From Seminavis robusta (lineage: Eukaryota > Bacillariophyta > Bacillariophyceae > Naviculales > Naviculaceae), in assembly GCA_903772945.1 (NCBI GenBank), contig CAICTM010000813.1:1-47034 (forward strand): a stretch of 47,034 nt of DNA, read 5' to 3'. The translations under genes were made by a program, and so were the position numbers. Under the pieces are notes generated by a model, which saw nothing but the letters and a program-made list of their open reading frames with translations, was not told where the DNA came from and searched no databases. Positions 30,255 to 40,375 of the stretch are shown one piece after another. How positions within the stretch are numbered: position 1 is the stretch's first letter; each line of letters begins with the position of its first letter.

Positions 30255-31899
30255 GTTGGCTGATTGATTATTTTGCTTGAGCGTATATGACAGGGAGGGA
30301 TTTTGTTTGCCTGTATGGAGATGGCTGATCCTTTTATGAACTCTTTATTTCTTACTGTGTGATGCAGCTCTGGTCTCTTGCTTGTGCCCGTATCAAAGCT
30401 TTCATGCAATTTGCAAAGCTCTCAGACCGTCGCCCAGTGGCTAGATCGACGAACAAAGAATTTTTGATTTGCCGCTAGGATACCGGTACCCACGCATCCG
30501 ACCATGGCTACTGGTAAGTACCAGGACCGGTGGTATGGTGCCATGAAAGGTTCATGTTCTGTTCAGTGTAATGGTTACAGGTAGAAAATGTGCCACTTAC
30601 TGAGCCTGCAGAAAAGAAACTGTCCGGCTACCGTTACCATGGTACACAGTACATGTACCGGTACCGGTACGAGCTACCGTACGGTACCTGTCCACACATA
30701 CTACGGGATTGAGTTTGAAACCTGACTCAAAGTTCACACTTTTCAGGACAAAGAATCAGCTACCAGTCACAAGACCTGTTACGGAACCAAATTAGCCTCA
30801 TTGTTAAGATAATGTGTATGTTTTAAGTCTTCTTCATGTTCCCCTCTAAATCTTTGACCTGAAAGACACCATATTTTTGGATACCCAGCATTTTCCCCGT
30901 GTTTCCCCCATGTTATTTGCATCTGTCAACGTCCAAGCCATGAGCTCCATGATGATCGACGATCAACACTTTTATCCTAATAGTATGATGGAAACCATTA
31001 TGAGCATACTGTAAGAAAACAAACTGCTACATTCTCTTAGAGGGTGCACTACTTTCAACTTCTACGGCTTTCATACCGAGGCTTCATTAGGAGCGGTGCT
31101 TCCAACAATATGATCAAGAGTGCCGACAGAATTGCCGATGCTGTTGCCGATATCAGTATCAGTTTCGGTGACCGATAGCTAGTCATTTTAATACTATGGT
31201 AGTATCGACTGCTTGTTGTTGTTGCCATAGCGGTAGCAGTCTCGGTTGTCGTTCGATCGATCGTTCGTTCGATCGTTCGTTCGATCGTTCGTTCGATCGT
31301 CTTGTTGTTGTTGACACTGTTCAGGAATCCCAGGAAGTAATTTATTCCCTGCCACGCTTCCTTTTCTCCATTGGTATTGCCGCCGAGGAATGTAGAGTTG
31401 GTTTTGGCTTATGAAATGGCTTCCTTCACCGCCACTAATGCCCGAAAGTCAAAAATCAAGAGAAAACGGTAACCTCCAGTTTATTATCCACTGAGTAACT
31501 ACACAGCCACAAAATGGACTGCGACGGTCATGTTCATATTGGCAAAGTAGGTATGGGGAGTACCTTCTGAATGTTACCACGATAGTGACAAAGTACATCT
31601 ACTTTAGAGGAGGGAGGTGTGACAAGAAGAAATAATTGATGCTGACTTGTTTTTAATGTGGTGTTGTTTAGTGGTGCTTATCACTGAGCTTACCACGGGT
31701 GCATCAACCGCCGGTACTGGTACCTTACTGAGTACTAGTACTGCGCAGCCAGCAGTTGGTTCAAAAAGAACTGTTCTACGGTATTCCAGGGACCACCCAG
31801 GATGGAACCTGTTTTGAGCAATGGAACCAGTCTTCTGGCTGGTAGTTAGTATCTCACAAATAAATTTCGCATTCCTTGAACGCAGGATCTCTCAAGCTT
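30255..31899. other. Long gene-poor region with palindromes and microsatellites
   Basis: No frame of convincing length or domain content. It holds dense GGTACC/ACCGGT palindromes at 30480-30545 and 30635-30690 (including CCGGTACCGGTACCGGTAC), and GGTACTGGTACC at 31710-31725. A GATCGTTCGTTC array lies at 31251-31300. The 1.6 kb may be mostly promoter and repeat. Confidence 0.55.
31251..31300. repeat. GATCGTTCGTTC 12-bp tandem array
   Basis: About four units of GATCGTTCGTTC in 50 bp, ending at CTTGTTGTTG. The units contain the CGATCG palindrome, so either strand could fold back on itself. Confidence 0.8.
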
Positions 31900-32348
31900 T
31901 TAATTCGTACCGTGCGGTGCGGTGCGGTGCGATGCGGTACGGTGCGCAGGTACAAAAATCGTCAACGAAAATTCTCTGCAAAATACTAAAAGATTGTCCA
32001 CTGATAATTCTGAAGTAATACTAATACAACACAAAAAGGGTTCGGGGGAAGTGTTCCGGAGAAGTGTTCGGGAGCAGTGTTTGAGAGAAGTGAAACCAAA
32101 TTTGCAGAGGAATGCGATTCTCAGCTTGCCTTTTGATTCGTACGGTGCGGTGCGGTGCGCAAGTTACAAAAATTGTCTGCAAAATACTAAAAGACTGTCC
32201 ACTGATAATTCTGAAGTAATACTTGACAATACTGAAAGCGTTCGGGAGAAGTGTTCGGGAGAAGTGTTCAGGAGAAGTGTTCAGGAGCAGTGTTCGAGAG
32301 AAGTGTTCCCAAATTTGCAGAGGAATGCGATTCTCAGCTTGCCTTTTG
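31900..32348. repeat. Two-copy tandem duplication (231 and 218 bp)
   Basis: Copy 1 is 31900-32130 and copy 2 is 32131-32348. Both begin with (A/G)ATTCGTAC followed by GTGCGGTGCGG repeats. They share CTGCAAAATACTAAAAGA and TGTCCACTGATAATTCTGAAGT, then a run of GTTCGGGAGAAGT-type 13-mers, and end with AATGCGATTCTCAGCTTGCC. The 13-mer run differs by 12 bp between copies. Confidence 0.85.
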
Positions 32349-32356
32349 AATCTTAA
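31922..32356 (+). CDS. Possible small protein with two ~70-residue repeats
   Basis: A 144-residue frame runs open through both copies of the tandem duplication. Each copy encodes a unit with NTKRLSTDNSEVIL, EVFRRSV and NLQRNAILSLPF. The copies are offset by 201 nt early and 213 nt late, so the indel between them is 12 bp and keeps the frame. That is weak evidence for coding use. Against it, there is no recognised domain, the codons come from short DNA repeats, and there is no clear start context or promoter. It may be only an open stretch in repetitive DNA. Confidence 0.22.
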   Translation: MRCDAVRCAGTKIVNENSLQNTKRLSTDNSEVILIQHKKGSGEVFRRSVREQCLREVKPNLQRNAILSLPFDSYGAVRCASYKNCLQNTKRLSTDNSEVILDNTESVREKCSGEVFRRSVQEQCSREVFPNLQRNAILSLPFES

Positions 32357-32741
32357 AAAAAATTAGTACCTGGTATCGATCAAAGGGGGTTTAGAGTACA
32401 GTAGGTAGATTATCTACAGAAGCCCTGATTGGTGTAAGCAAAGAAGAGTCGAAATTCAGGACTAGGCTCCGTGGGATCAGGGGCCAGGGCGAGAAATTGA
32501 GGACCATTATGGGGGCCAAAGGGTTTGGCTTTGCGGGATCCACGGAGACATCAATGGGTAGCTTTCACAAGGGCAATCGAGATGCGGGTCTGCATGACGA
32601 ATATCATTTGAGAGTATGACAAATGAGTTTTTGATTCTAGGGGGTTCCTCCTGATTGCAAAACAACGACCAGAAAATCTGCCTCCTTGTCGATGAGCAGT
32701 TGGTCACTTGTCAGTGGAGAACTGCTCCCTGCACGCCCCAG
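32357..32741. other. 3' intergenic region, no gene seen
   Basis: It follows the tandem duplication and precedes the stop of the ankyrin gene. It contains the palindrome GTAGATTATCTAC at about 32405-32417. No supported reading frame. Confidence 0.45.
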
Positions 32742-34163
32742 CTAATTATGCACATTGGAATCCCCCACAACAAAGGTACCGGCATGGGTACCGGTAGATG
32801 GGCAGCCATTTGCACGAGCCCAATCAAACATGTCCGTGTGGTTGTACTCTTGTGCATTGTCAAGTGTCTTATGATCCCAAGGACAGCCATTCTGTCTTGC
32901 CCACTTCAGTGTTTCCAGATGTCCACCTTTAGCAGCACCAGCACATGTGGATTCATCCCATGGACAACCATTTTCTCTGGCCCACTTTAGGAGTTCCAAG
33001 TGACCATGTCTAGCCGCCATAAAACAGGTTTTCACACCCCACCGGCATTGATGTTCTCTGGCCCATTTTAGCACATCCAAATGTCCTTCCTGAGCAGCAA
33101 CATGACAAGTATGTTCATTCCAGGGGCAACCATTTTCTCTGGCCCATTTCAGTACTTCCAAATGTCCACCTAGGGCGGCAAGAACAAATGTAATTTTATC
33201 CCATGGACACCCATTCTCCCTCAACCATTTCAACACTTCCAAATGTCCTTCCTGAGCAGCAGCACGACAAGCTTGTTCATTCCAGGGGCAACCATTCTCC
33301 CTCAACCATTTCAGTACTTCCAAATGTCCAGCTTTAGCGGCAAGAGCACATGTCATTTTATCCCACGGACATCCATTCTCCCTCAACCATTTCAACACTG
33401 CCAAATGTCCACCTTGAGCAGCAGCTCTAAATATTTTTCCACTCCGACGACAGCCATTGGCCAGCAACCATTTCAGTACTTCCAAATGTCCAGCATATGC
33501 AGCACAACAACAAGTTTGTTTGCCCCATTTACAGCCATTTTCACGCAACCATTTCATGACGTTCAACTGTCCACCAATCGCAGCTGAATTGAACATGCGT
33601 TTAGCCAAAGGGCATCCATTTTCATGTGCCCACTTGAGGATGTCCAAGTGTCCAAGTCTAGCAGCTTGATTGCACGTTCTCTGAGACAATGGATATCCTT
33701 TACTTTTGGCCCACTGAATGACTGGAAGACTTCCAACCTTGGCAATGACCATGCAAACATCTTTCGAAAGAGGAGCTTTGTTGCTGGATTTGTCAGCCTC
33801 CCAGACTTGTTCTGCACACGCCACATTATTAAAGACAGCGCTGTAGTAGGTGTCATTGTAGACTGCCGGTCGTTTTTTCCGATTGTCGTCAAAGACAAGA
33901 GGAGGATTCGTGTCAATAGTAGTAGCACAGTATTCTTTGTAAAGCTGATTCATCTGTTTGTTAACGGAACCAACCAAGGCATGCTGTCCCATGCCTACCA
34001 AGGGAAGAATCTGGCCAACCCAAATGGCATTTTGGTCCAACAACCCGGAAATTGCGATTGGAGGATCCACTTTTCGCTTCTTTGGTCCCCGAGGCTGAGT
34101 ACACCCTTGGTCCTGCAACTTGGTCTTCTTGGCAGTTGGCTTTGAATAATCTGTCATCATCAT
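32742..34163 (-). CDS. Ankyrin-type repeat protein with NLS
   Basis: A single-exon protein of 473 residues. It has about twelve tandem 27-residue repeats from about residue 130 to the C terminus, with consensus GHLEVLKWARENGCPWDE-x-C-x-x-AA. These are the short ankyrin-like repeats common in stramenopiles and giant viruses; at DNA level the period is 81 bp. They normally mediate protein binding. The N terminus carries AKKTKL and GPKKRKVD, almost identical to the SV40 nuclear signal. A helical segment (about 50-80, ILPLVGMGQHALVGSVNKQMNQLY) occupies the place of an F-box-like domain in related proteins, but this is not certain. The gene starts head-to-head with the next one, 294 bp apart. Confidence 0.85.
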   Translation of the reverse strand: MMMTDYSKPTAKKTKLQDQGCTQPRGPKKRKVDPPIAISGLLDQNAIWVGQILPLVGMGQHALVGSVNKQMNQLYKEYCATTIDTNPPLVFDDNRKKRPAVYNDTYYSAVFNNVACAEQVWEADKSSNKAPLSKDVCMVIAKVGSLPVIQWAKSKGYPLSQRTCNQAARLGHLDILKWAHENGCPLAKRMFNSAAIGGQLNVMKWLRENGCKWGKQTCCCAAYAGHLEVLKWLLANGCRRSGKIFRAAAQGGHLAVLKWLRENGCPWDKMTCALAAKAGHLEVLKWLRENGCPWNEQACRAAAQEGHLEVLKWLRENGCPWDKITFVLAALGGHLEVLKWARENGCPWNEHTCHVAAQEGHLDVLKWAREHQCRWGVKTCFMAARHGHLELLKWARENGCPWDESTCAGAAKGGHLETLKWARQNGCPWDHKTLDNAQEYNHTDMFDWARANGCPSTGTHAGTFVVGDSNVHN

Positions 34164-34457
34164 GGTGATTCAATTTTGTTTGGTATACTGTAGCAGGGAA
34201 AGTGGAAAGGAGTGTAGCTGTTTTCTCTTTGATCTCTCGCAAAAATAAGAGGACGCCAAGATGTGGTGTTACTACGACAGTCACGCTCGTGATTAACTCC
34301 AAAAAGGAGGGAAGAGCAGGCCAATGACAGAATGACAACTTTCTGACCGCCATTTTGGTTTGGGACGAGGAAACAACCACTACTACATGTACTAGCTAGA
34401 GCTGCTGCTACTTGTAACTAGCCAGTACAAGCAATACTGTATTGTAGTTATAAGAAG
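34164..34457. promoter_or_regulatory. Short divergent promoter region
   Basis: Only 294 bp separate the starts of the minus-strand ankyrin gene and the plus-strand PIP-box-like gene. Both promoters must lie here. No specific element could be assigned by eye. Confidence 0.5.
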
Positions 34458-36701
34458 ATGACTTTGGACTCGGACGACGACAGTGACGACGAGCTGCTCA
34501 AGGATTTGTTTGCTGGTAGTAGTAGTTCGCGTCGCAAACAGCGCAATGAGGAAAAGAAGGTGGCCAAAGGCTTTGAGCTGTTGGATCAGTGCATGGCCGA
34601 CGCCGCTCGGATCAAAGCCAAAGATGATCGGATTGCCGAAATCAAGCGCGAAGAGACACAGACATCCGAGACGGACATGATTGCCAAGACGGAAGAAATG
34701 GTGGCCAATGCCAAGAAGCAACCGACTAGGCACGAAAACAAGGACCACATGGAAGGATCACTGGAAGATTTGGAACATGTCCTCAGTCGAGCGCGTTGTT
34801 TGGAATTGGGCAAAGCATTCAACACCAATTCCGTCGTCACATTGGGCGCACGACGGACCATGGTATTTCATACTCAACAACAACAACAACAACAATCGCA
34901 CAAGATGTATTTTTTTGACACGGCCACAACAACACCCACGCAGTATTTGGTCCAACTCAAAAAAATTCTGCGACAGTTAGTATCTTTCAAACAAAAATCA
35001 CTGCAGTCTGCATGGATTCAGCCGCTCCGCAACAGCACCAAGGATGTGGGGCTCTTTCAGACCTTTTTGGAGACCCACATGCTGGCCAAGGCACGGCAAC
35101 AAGCGGGCTTCTCTCAAATTCCACAGGAAATTGTCCGTTGGCTGCTTCAAGTAGCGTGCAGTAGTGACGGCGACGTCGCAACCACAGTGCCCTTTCGAAA
35201 TGGAGCCATGATCACTCTCCAAGGACTGTTGAGACAAAATAAACACATGCAAACAGAAACGAAAGAAAACCTCCGCCCCGCTTGTTTTGATTTGTCCCAA
35301 TTAACAGTGCAACTGCAATGCTGGGTCTCTACTATTATTAGTACTGATGAAGAAATCACCAAAGATGACAACCAAAATGATACGGAACCAATAGCAAAAG
35401 AATACAACCACAATGCGAGGGGATTGGAACGCTTGCTCATTCTTTGGAATAGTGCATTTGACTCAGATCAGGTCTCCACAGAGGGAAAGGAAGTAGCTGC
35501 CAAAGATGCCATTCATTGCCTCGCGTTGCTGGTCAAGCTGAGTCTGGACAAGGAGGCTGTCCATTCTACCGAAACGTGGGTACCGTATTCTGCGTCTTGT
35601 GATCCTTTGGAACGGATATTTATTGTGTGACTATGTGACTGACTTGCCTTGACTTGCCTTGCTCTCCTTCCTGTCGTGTTCCTATCGTATAGCAACTTTC
35701 GTTTGACGCGGCATTTGCAAACCATCATGTCCAAGATTATCCATTTTGTGACTCGACAACTAGAAAATGATGAAGCAAGATTGTCAGCATGGACCAAGGA
35801 TGCTGCCGTGGCCATCATGTCGGAATTGGTCCAGAGCCAACTGGGACCGGGAGAAGAGGAAGCCGAGGACGATGATGATACCAATGGATGGTTGTGTCTG
35901 GCCCTGGCGTGTCGCATGCTGCCCACAACAACCATCAAACGTAAACAACAACAGCAACAATCATTGTTAGTGGCACAACTAAAAGCCAGAGTGTGCCTCG
36001 AGGCCTTGCGGCACTTGATTGGACAGGAGTGGGAAGAGCAAGTGTACGAAGCCGTTGCCAAGTACCAAAAGTCTCAAAAAGATTCTACCGCTAGTTGTGA
36101 CTTGGTGAGCAAAGCAAAGAATCATCTAAAGTGGCTTGTCTTGTGCTCGACGTTGACGGCATTGGTCAAGCTCAATGAGACGCCATCGAAAGACATGGCA
36201 AACGACACGGCAAAATGTCTTGCCATTGCTGAAGTTGCTTTAGGACGATGTCTCGATGTGGGAATGGAACTAATGAAAGCTGCGGAGAATGACGAAAACC
36301 ACAATGACTTGGACGATGAGGACGACCCAAACACAAAGAAATCCTACAATGAATACCGAACCAAGGACGACGCTCGTGCTGTGGCGACACTGTTGGGATT
36401 TGTCGAGGTGGAATGCAATAAACTTTCAACTCTGATGAATGCAGGAATGATGACACCCCATTTTCAACGAGTTGGATACCTGGTGCAATGCCATCTCAAA
36501 TACATTATGGAAGCACAACCCAATGCGTCCCATCATGGTGGCCAATCTGTCAAGACCGTTGTAGCGAAACAATCCACGATGGATCGATGGATCAAAAGGG
36601 GCGTGGATGCATCCTACGATGACGACAATGATGACGAGTCTGCAGAGAGTCCATGCAAGAAGCAACGGACGGTCTTGGGAGCAGCAGAAAACAAGCCTTG
36701 A
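34458..36701 (+). CDS. Large helical protein with PIP-box-like C terminus
   Basis: Two exons, 34458-35575 and 35693-36701 (donor GTGGGT, acceptor CGTATAG), give 708 residues. The N terminus is acidic (SDDDSDDELLKDLF) followed by a charged helical region, then a long alpha-helical body with a poly-Gln stretch near residue 140 and another near 440. Near the C terminus, QSTMDRWI (about 666-673) fits a degenerate PCNA-interacting (PIP) box, Q-x-x-hydrophobic-x-x-aromatic-hydrophobic. It is followed by basic KRG, an acidic run, and a basic CKKQR motif. This architecture suggests a chromatin or DNA-repair scaffold, perhaps of the SMC5/6-localising type, but no family is recognised. Confidence 0.65.
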
Positions 36702-37032
36702 GAAGCAGGGCAGAGGGTCGTGTTCTGCTTCGGAACCACTACTAGTCACCTCTAGCAAGCCAGGTAGTAGCAATAGATTAATGCTGTGAAACGTGCTCGA
36801 TATCGTTGGCAAATCAGTACCACCCACAACGTAGAGAAAACCCCAGGAAGAGCAAAGCTTGTAGTCGTCGGAAGAAGGACGAGACATCATCATTTCAGTC
36901 CTCCGGGGTACGGTATCATGAGGGCGCACGATATCGTCCTAATTAGAGGTTTCGAAAGAGCAAATGAATCTGTACATTATGTATTGTATCTTTACAGGTA
37001 CCGGTACTTGTAGAGCTTGTCTATCGTAAGTT
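36702..37032. other. Convergent 3' intergenic region
   Basis: About 330 bp between two converging genes. It carries CAGGTACCGGTACTTG at about 36995-37010. No reading frame of note. Confidence 0.45.
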
Positions 37033-39783
37033 TCATCGATAGGGCTTGTGCTTTGTGTTCCTCAGGAAGACCACCGGTGTTATTGCAACGTAAATCGATG
37101 CGCTCATGAAGAACAACAATGCTGCGAACGAATCTGCTCGTGCTATATGCAAGTTCTCTCGTGCATCATCCTTGCTGAAGAAGAAGTAGGAAAGAATGGC
37201 TTCCATTGCAGCCCCGGTAACAAAGCATATGTCTGCCATCCACAGAGCATTCTTGCAGGGGCCTGGAAGGAGAGCTCGAAGGGCAGGACGATAGAAGAAC
37301 CTTGTGAGCCCCTCGAAGACAAAGAAATGCATCGAGAAGCAATGGAAGATGTTGGTAGTCGTAAGGTTGGTTTCGACAAACATGGATGCAAGTGCACTGA
37401 ATGCTCCAGCCAATATCATCAGAATATGATATGGTCTCTCTTCGCGAACCATATCTGTTTCAAAAGATTGTTGGACGAACGAACCGTGAGCTCTTCCAAC
37501 CTGGACACTTATTTTCAGCATTTAAAATTCAAGGCACTCACCCAATATGCCAACGACGGCGAAACAAAGGGAACCAACGAAGTAGACGATTTGATATTTT
37601 GAAACCCAAACGTCGTCATCCCCCTTTTCGACGCTGAAAACATAGTCATCATCGGCGCCCCCACGTCCGCCCCCTCGACCACCACCTTCGTTCTTGACGC
37701 TTGCAACTCGTGATTCGTCGCCCTCCTCCTCTTTGAGACCTGCTGACATCCAACTCTCTGCCGTCAAACCAAAAATCCTGAATGCGGCCTCTTGCTGCAT
37801 ACCTGACAATTCGTCCCATCCATAACTCTTCGTGTCGATGTTGGCACCTGACTCCCAAAGATCCTCATCAAAGCCAAGGACAGCCGCGTGGCTCTGAATT
37901 TCGGGCGGGAGTTGGTCCCAGGGAATCTTTTGCCATTTGCCATCACTGGCGTCCCATGTAGTCTCTGTGTAACCAAATAGTATGTTTGCAGCCTCTTGCT
38001 GAGCAGCTGATAGCTCACCCCAAAAGTACTGGTCAGTCGCAACTTTTGCACCGCCGTTCCAAAGCTCTTCTGTGAAGCCCAAAGCTATGGCCCCGCCCCT
38101 AATCTCACTGGGCAGCTCATGCCACAGGTACGAACGCCATGTTTCACCCGGGGCCAAGTCTCTGGTTGCCGATGTGGATGTGGGGGCTGGTGCACGAGTG
38201 CTTGCTGGAACAGGTGGGGCCGTGGACGGAACAGGCGTCGTCGTTGCCGGAACTGGTGCTTGAGTGCTTGTCGTTACTGGGGCAGGTGTTGGCGTTGCTG
38301 TCGTTGGAAGCGGAGCTGGTACCGGTGCCGGAGTGGATGGAGGAAGGGAGGGTGCGCCTGTAGAGATTGGCTGTGTACTAGCACCTGCATCAACGTTTGG
38401 ATCAGCGTAAACGTCCCATGTTTCTTTGGTGTAACCGATCAATGTCGCTGCCACTTGCTGCTCTGGTGTTAGCTGATCCCAAAACAAATCGTCCGTGCCG
38501 GTTCGCTCTCCATTGTTCCACACAGCCTCGTTGTATCCCAGCACGATGGCTGCTGCACGGATGTCTTGTGGAAGATTTGACCAAAACATGGATCCCCAGT
38601 CTGGCTTTGAAGTTGGACGAGCTGATGGACTGCGGGTAGGCATTGGTGTCGCTGGCTGTGGCGAGTCAAAGGGCGAAGCCGTTCTTGCTGGAACGAAACC
38701 TCGAAGCATGTCCCAGAGGTACTGATTGTACCCCAAAGACAATGCTGCATCACGTTGCTCATACGTAAGGTCATCCCATCTGGTGGTGTCTGTAAGCGTA
38801 GGGCTACCATTGTTCCAAGATTCTTCATCATACCCTAACGTGGCTGCGGCAATTTGCTTGGAGAACGGTAGCGACGACCACGCCAAGTGTTCAGAAGCAG
38901 CCTCGGGGAAACTACCCGCATTCGAAGGAGCTGCCGTTCTGGGAGGTACAAAGCCTCTTAGCATATCCCATAGGTACTGGTCATAGCCAAGTGCCTGAGC
39001 AGCCTCACGTTGATCTGGTGTCAGGTCGTCCCACTTGATCAAATCTGCAAATGTTGGCAACCCGATGTTCCAAGAGTTTTCATCATGACCCAACGTGGCA
39101 GCAGCAATCTGCTTCGTAAAACTCAGATCTGACCACGGAGTGTGAAATCCAAAGTCACCATCTTGTGCTCGTCTTGTGGACTGGGTTCTATCTTTTCCGC
39201 CTTTGACACGCATATGCCTTCTTAACCCACCACCCATGTTGCGCAGGTCCGACCATGTAATCTCGTCTTCGTCTTCCTCGTCGTTTTGCGTCTTGCCAGT
39301 ACGTACATATCCAGATCCAATGGCATCGGTATCGGCATCGGCATCGGTATCGGCATCGAAAGTGGAAATGACGTTGGTGCTTCCAACTTGTCCACTCCTT
39401 TGACGAACTCGAAACTCTCGCCACGTCGCATCATCGTCCGCTTCCAGCACTGTTTGCGGAATGGTTTGTGCTTCGTCTGCCCAGTACAAGTCATCAATTG
39501 ATACCCACAGAAACATGGCACATGCAATAAAGAATAGAACTTTTGTAGTCATGGCCAATGCAAAATTATTGAGCTCCCTGTCTTGTTCGCTCATATCGCC
39601 ATACGACGTCTGCGAGGGCACCCCCGAAAGAATGCTCTGCTGTGATTCCGGCATTGCTGGTCGGGGTCCCTCACTGCTGGAGGAAATATCCGTCATGTCA
39701 TAGGCTCCTCTTGACGCCCTGGACCGGACGGTAACTTCTACGGCTTCTCCAGTGGTGGTGCTCATCGTTGCTTGTTCGTTCAA
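37033..39783 (-). CDS. Trp-rich repeat membrane protein, unknown family
   Basis: Probable two exons, 39783-37542 and 37490-37033, giving 899 residues. The first donor is GTGAGT. The acceptor is less certain because the better-looking CAG at 37503-37501 breaks the frame. Residues 79-96 form a membrane helix (KVLFFIACAMFLWVSI). Five double units follow at about 216-279, 300-364, 400-460, 553-613 and 620-679. Each reads W-x-x-L, I-x-x-AA-x-x-LG(Y/F)-x-E-x-x-WN-x-G, then W-x-x-L-x-x-x-QQ-x-AA-x-x-x-GY-x-x-x-W. A Pro/Thr-rich, mucin-like linker spans 466-545. A Gly/Arg stretch (about 700-709) precedes several membrane segments at the C terminus (YQIVYFVGSLCFAVVGILG and those of exon 2). The repeats probably face outside or a lumen. 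Function unknown. Confidence 0.7.
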
Positions 39784-40375
39784 AGGTGACAGATTGTGCC
39801 GCTTTGCCTTCCGACTGCAAGCTATGCTATGAATCTTGCTGGTTGTGCGAAACTTTGCCCATCCCAGCCAACTCGACGCTCAAAAGTAGTTGATTTGTGA
39901 AGTGGAACAGGATCGTTGGGCTTACAAAATTGGCCACTTCGTGAACCTGCGCACCTCCTTTGGACCGTTGAATCTTTGGACGAAATAATGTTTCCACGGC
40001 ATGTTGTTTCCACGGTTCGATGAGAGTGTCGGAATTTATCCTTCACCTTACGGGGATGGACCAGATCCACGCCACGCTTTGAAAACCAAAGATCCAAAGC
40101 AAAAGTCACAGACCCATCCCCATCGGCACAGCCTGAGGCAGTGTCGTTGTTTCTGCTAGACTAGCTAGTAGTAGAGTAGCTAGCCAGCTAGAGAGGTTGG
40201 AGGATAGCAAGTGCATCATCATTTGTAACATTCCTGAAGACGAGGCAACGAAGAAAGCTTGGTTTGTTTGACAGGGAAGAAAAGCAATCCTTTTGCAGGA
40301 CTTATCTATCGATTCTCGAGGCGCTTTCTGCCAAAATCTTTTCCCGTATACCCTTTCCAAGCAAAGTGGCCCACC
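39784..40375. promoter_or_regulatory. Divergent promoter region
   Basis: It lies between the starts of the Trp-repeat gene and the WW-NELF gene. It contains the CTAGCTAGTAGTAGAGTAGCTAGCCAGCTAG cluster at about 40161-40191. The plus-strand frame of the WW gene is open back to 40259, but the CCACCATGG context at 40371-40379 favours the later start. Confidence 0.5.

Noticed and set aside
31196..31414. Plus-strand 72-residue frame with an SFDR repeat
   Set aside because: It is the translation of a DNA microsatellite with no supporting feature.
39822..40109. Minus-strand frame of 95 residues upstream of the Trp-repeat gene
   Set aside because: No domain and no conserved feature. It lies in the divergent promoter region.
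40259..40375. N-terminal extension of the WW-NELF frame
   Set aside because: The CCACCATGG context at 40371-40379 is a better start, and the extension has no domain or targeting feature.
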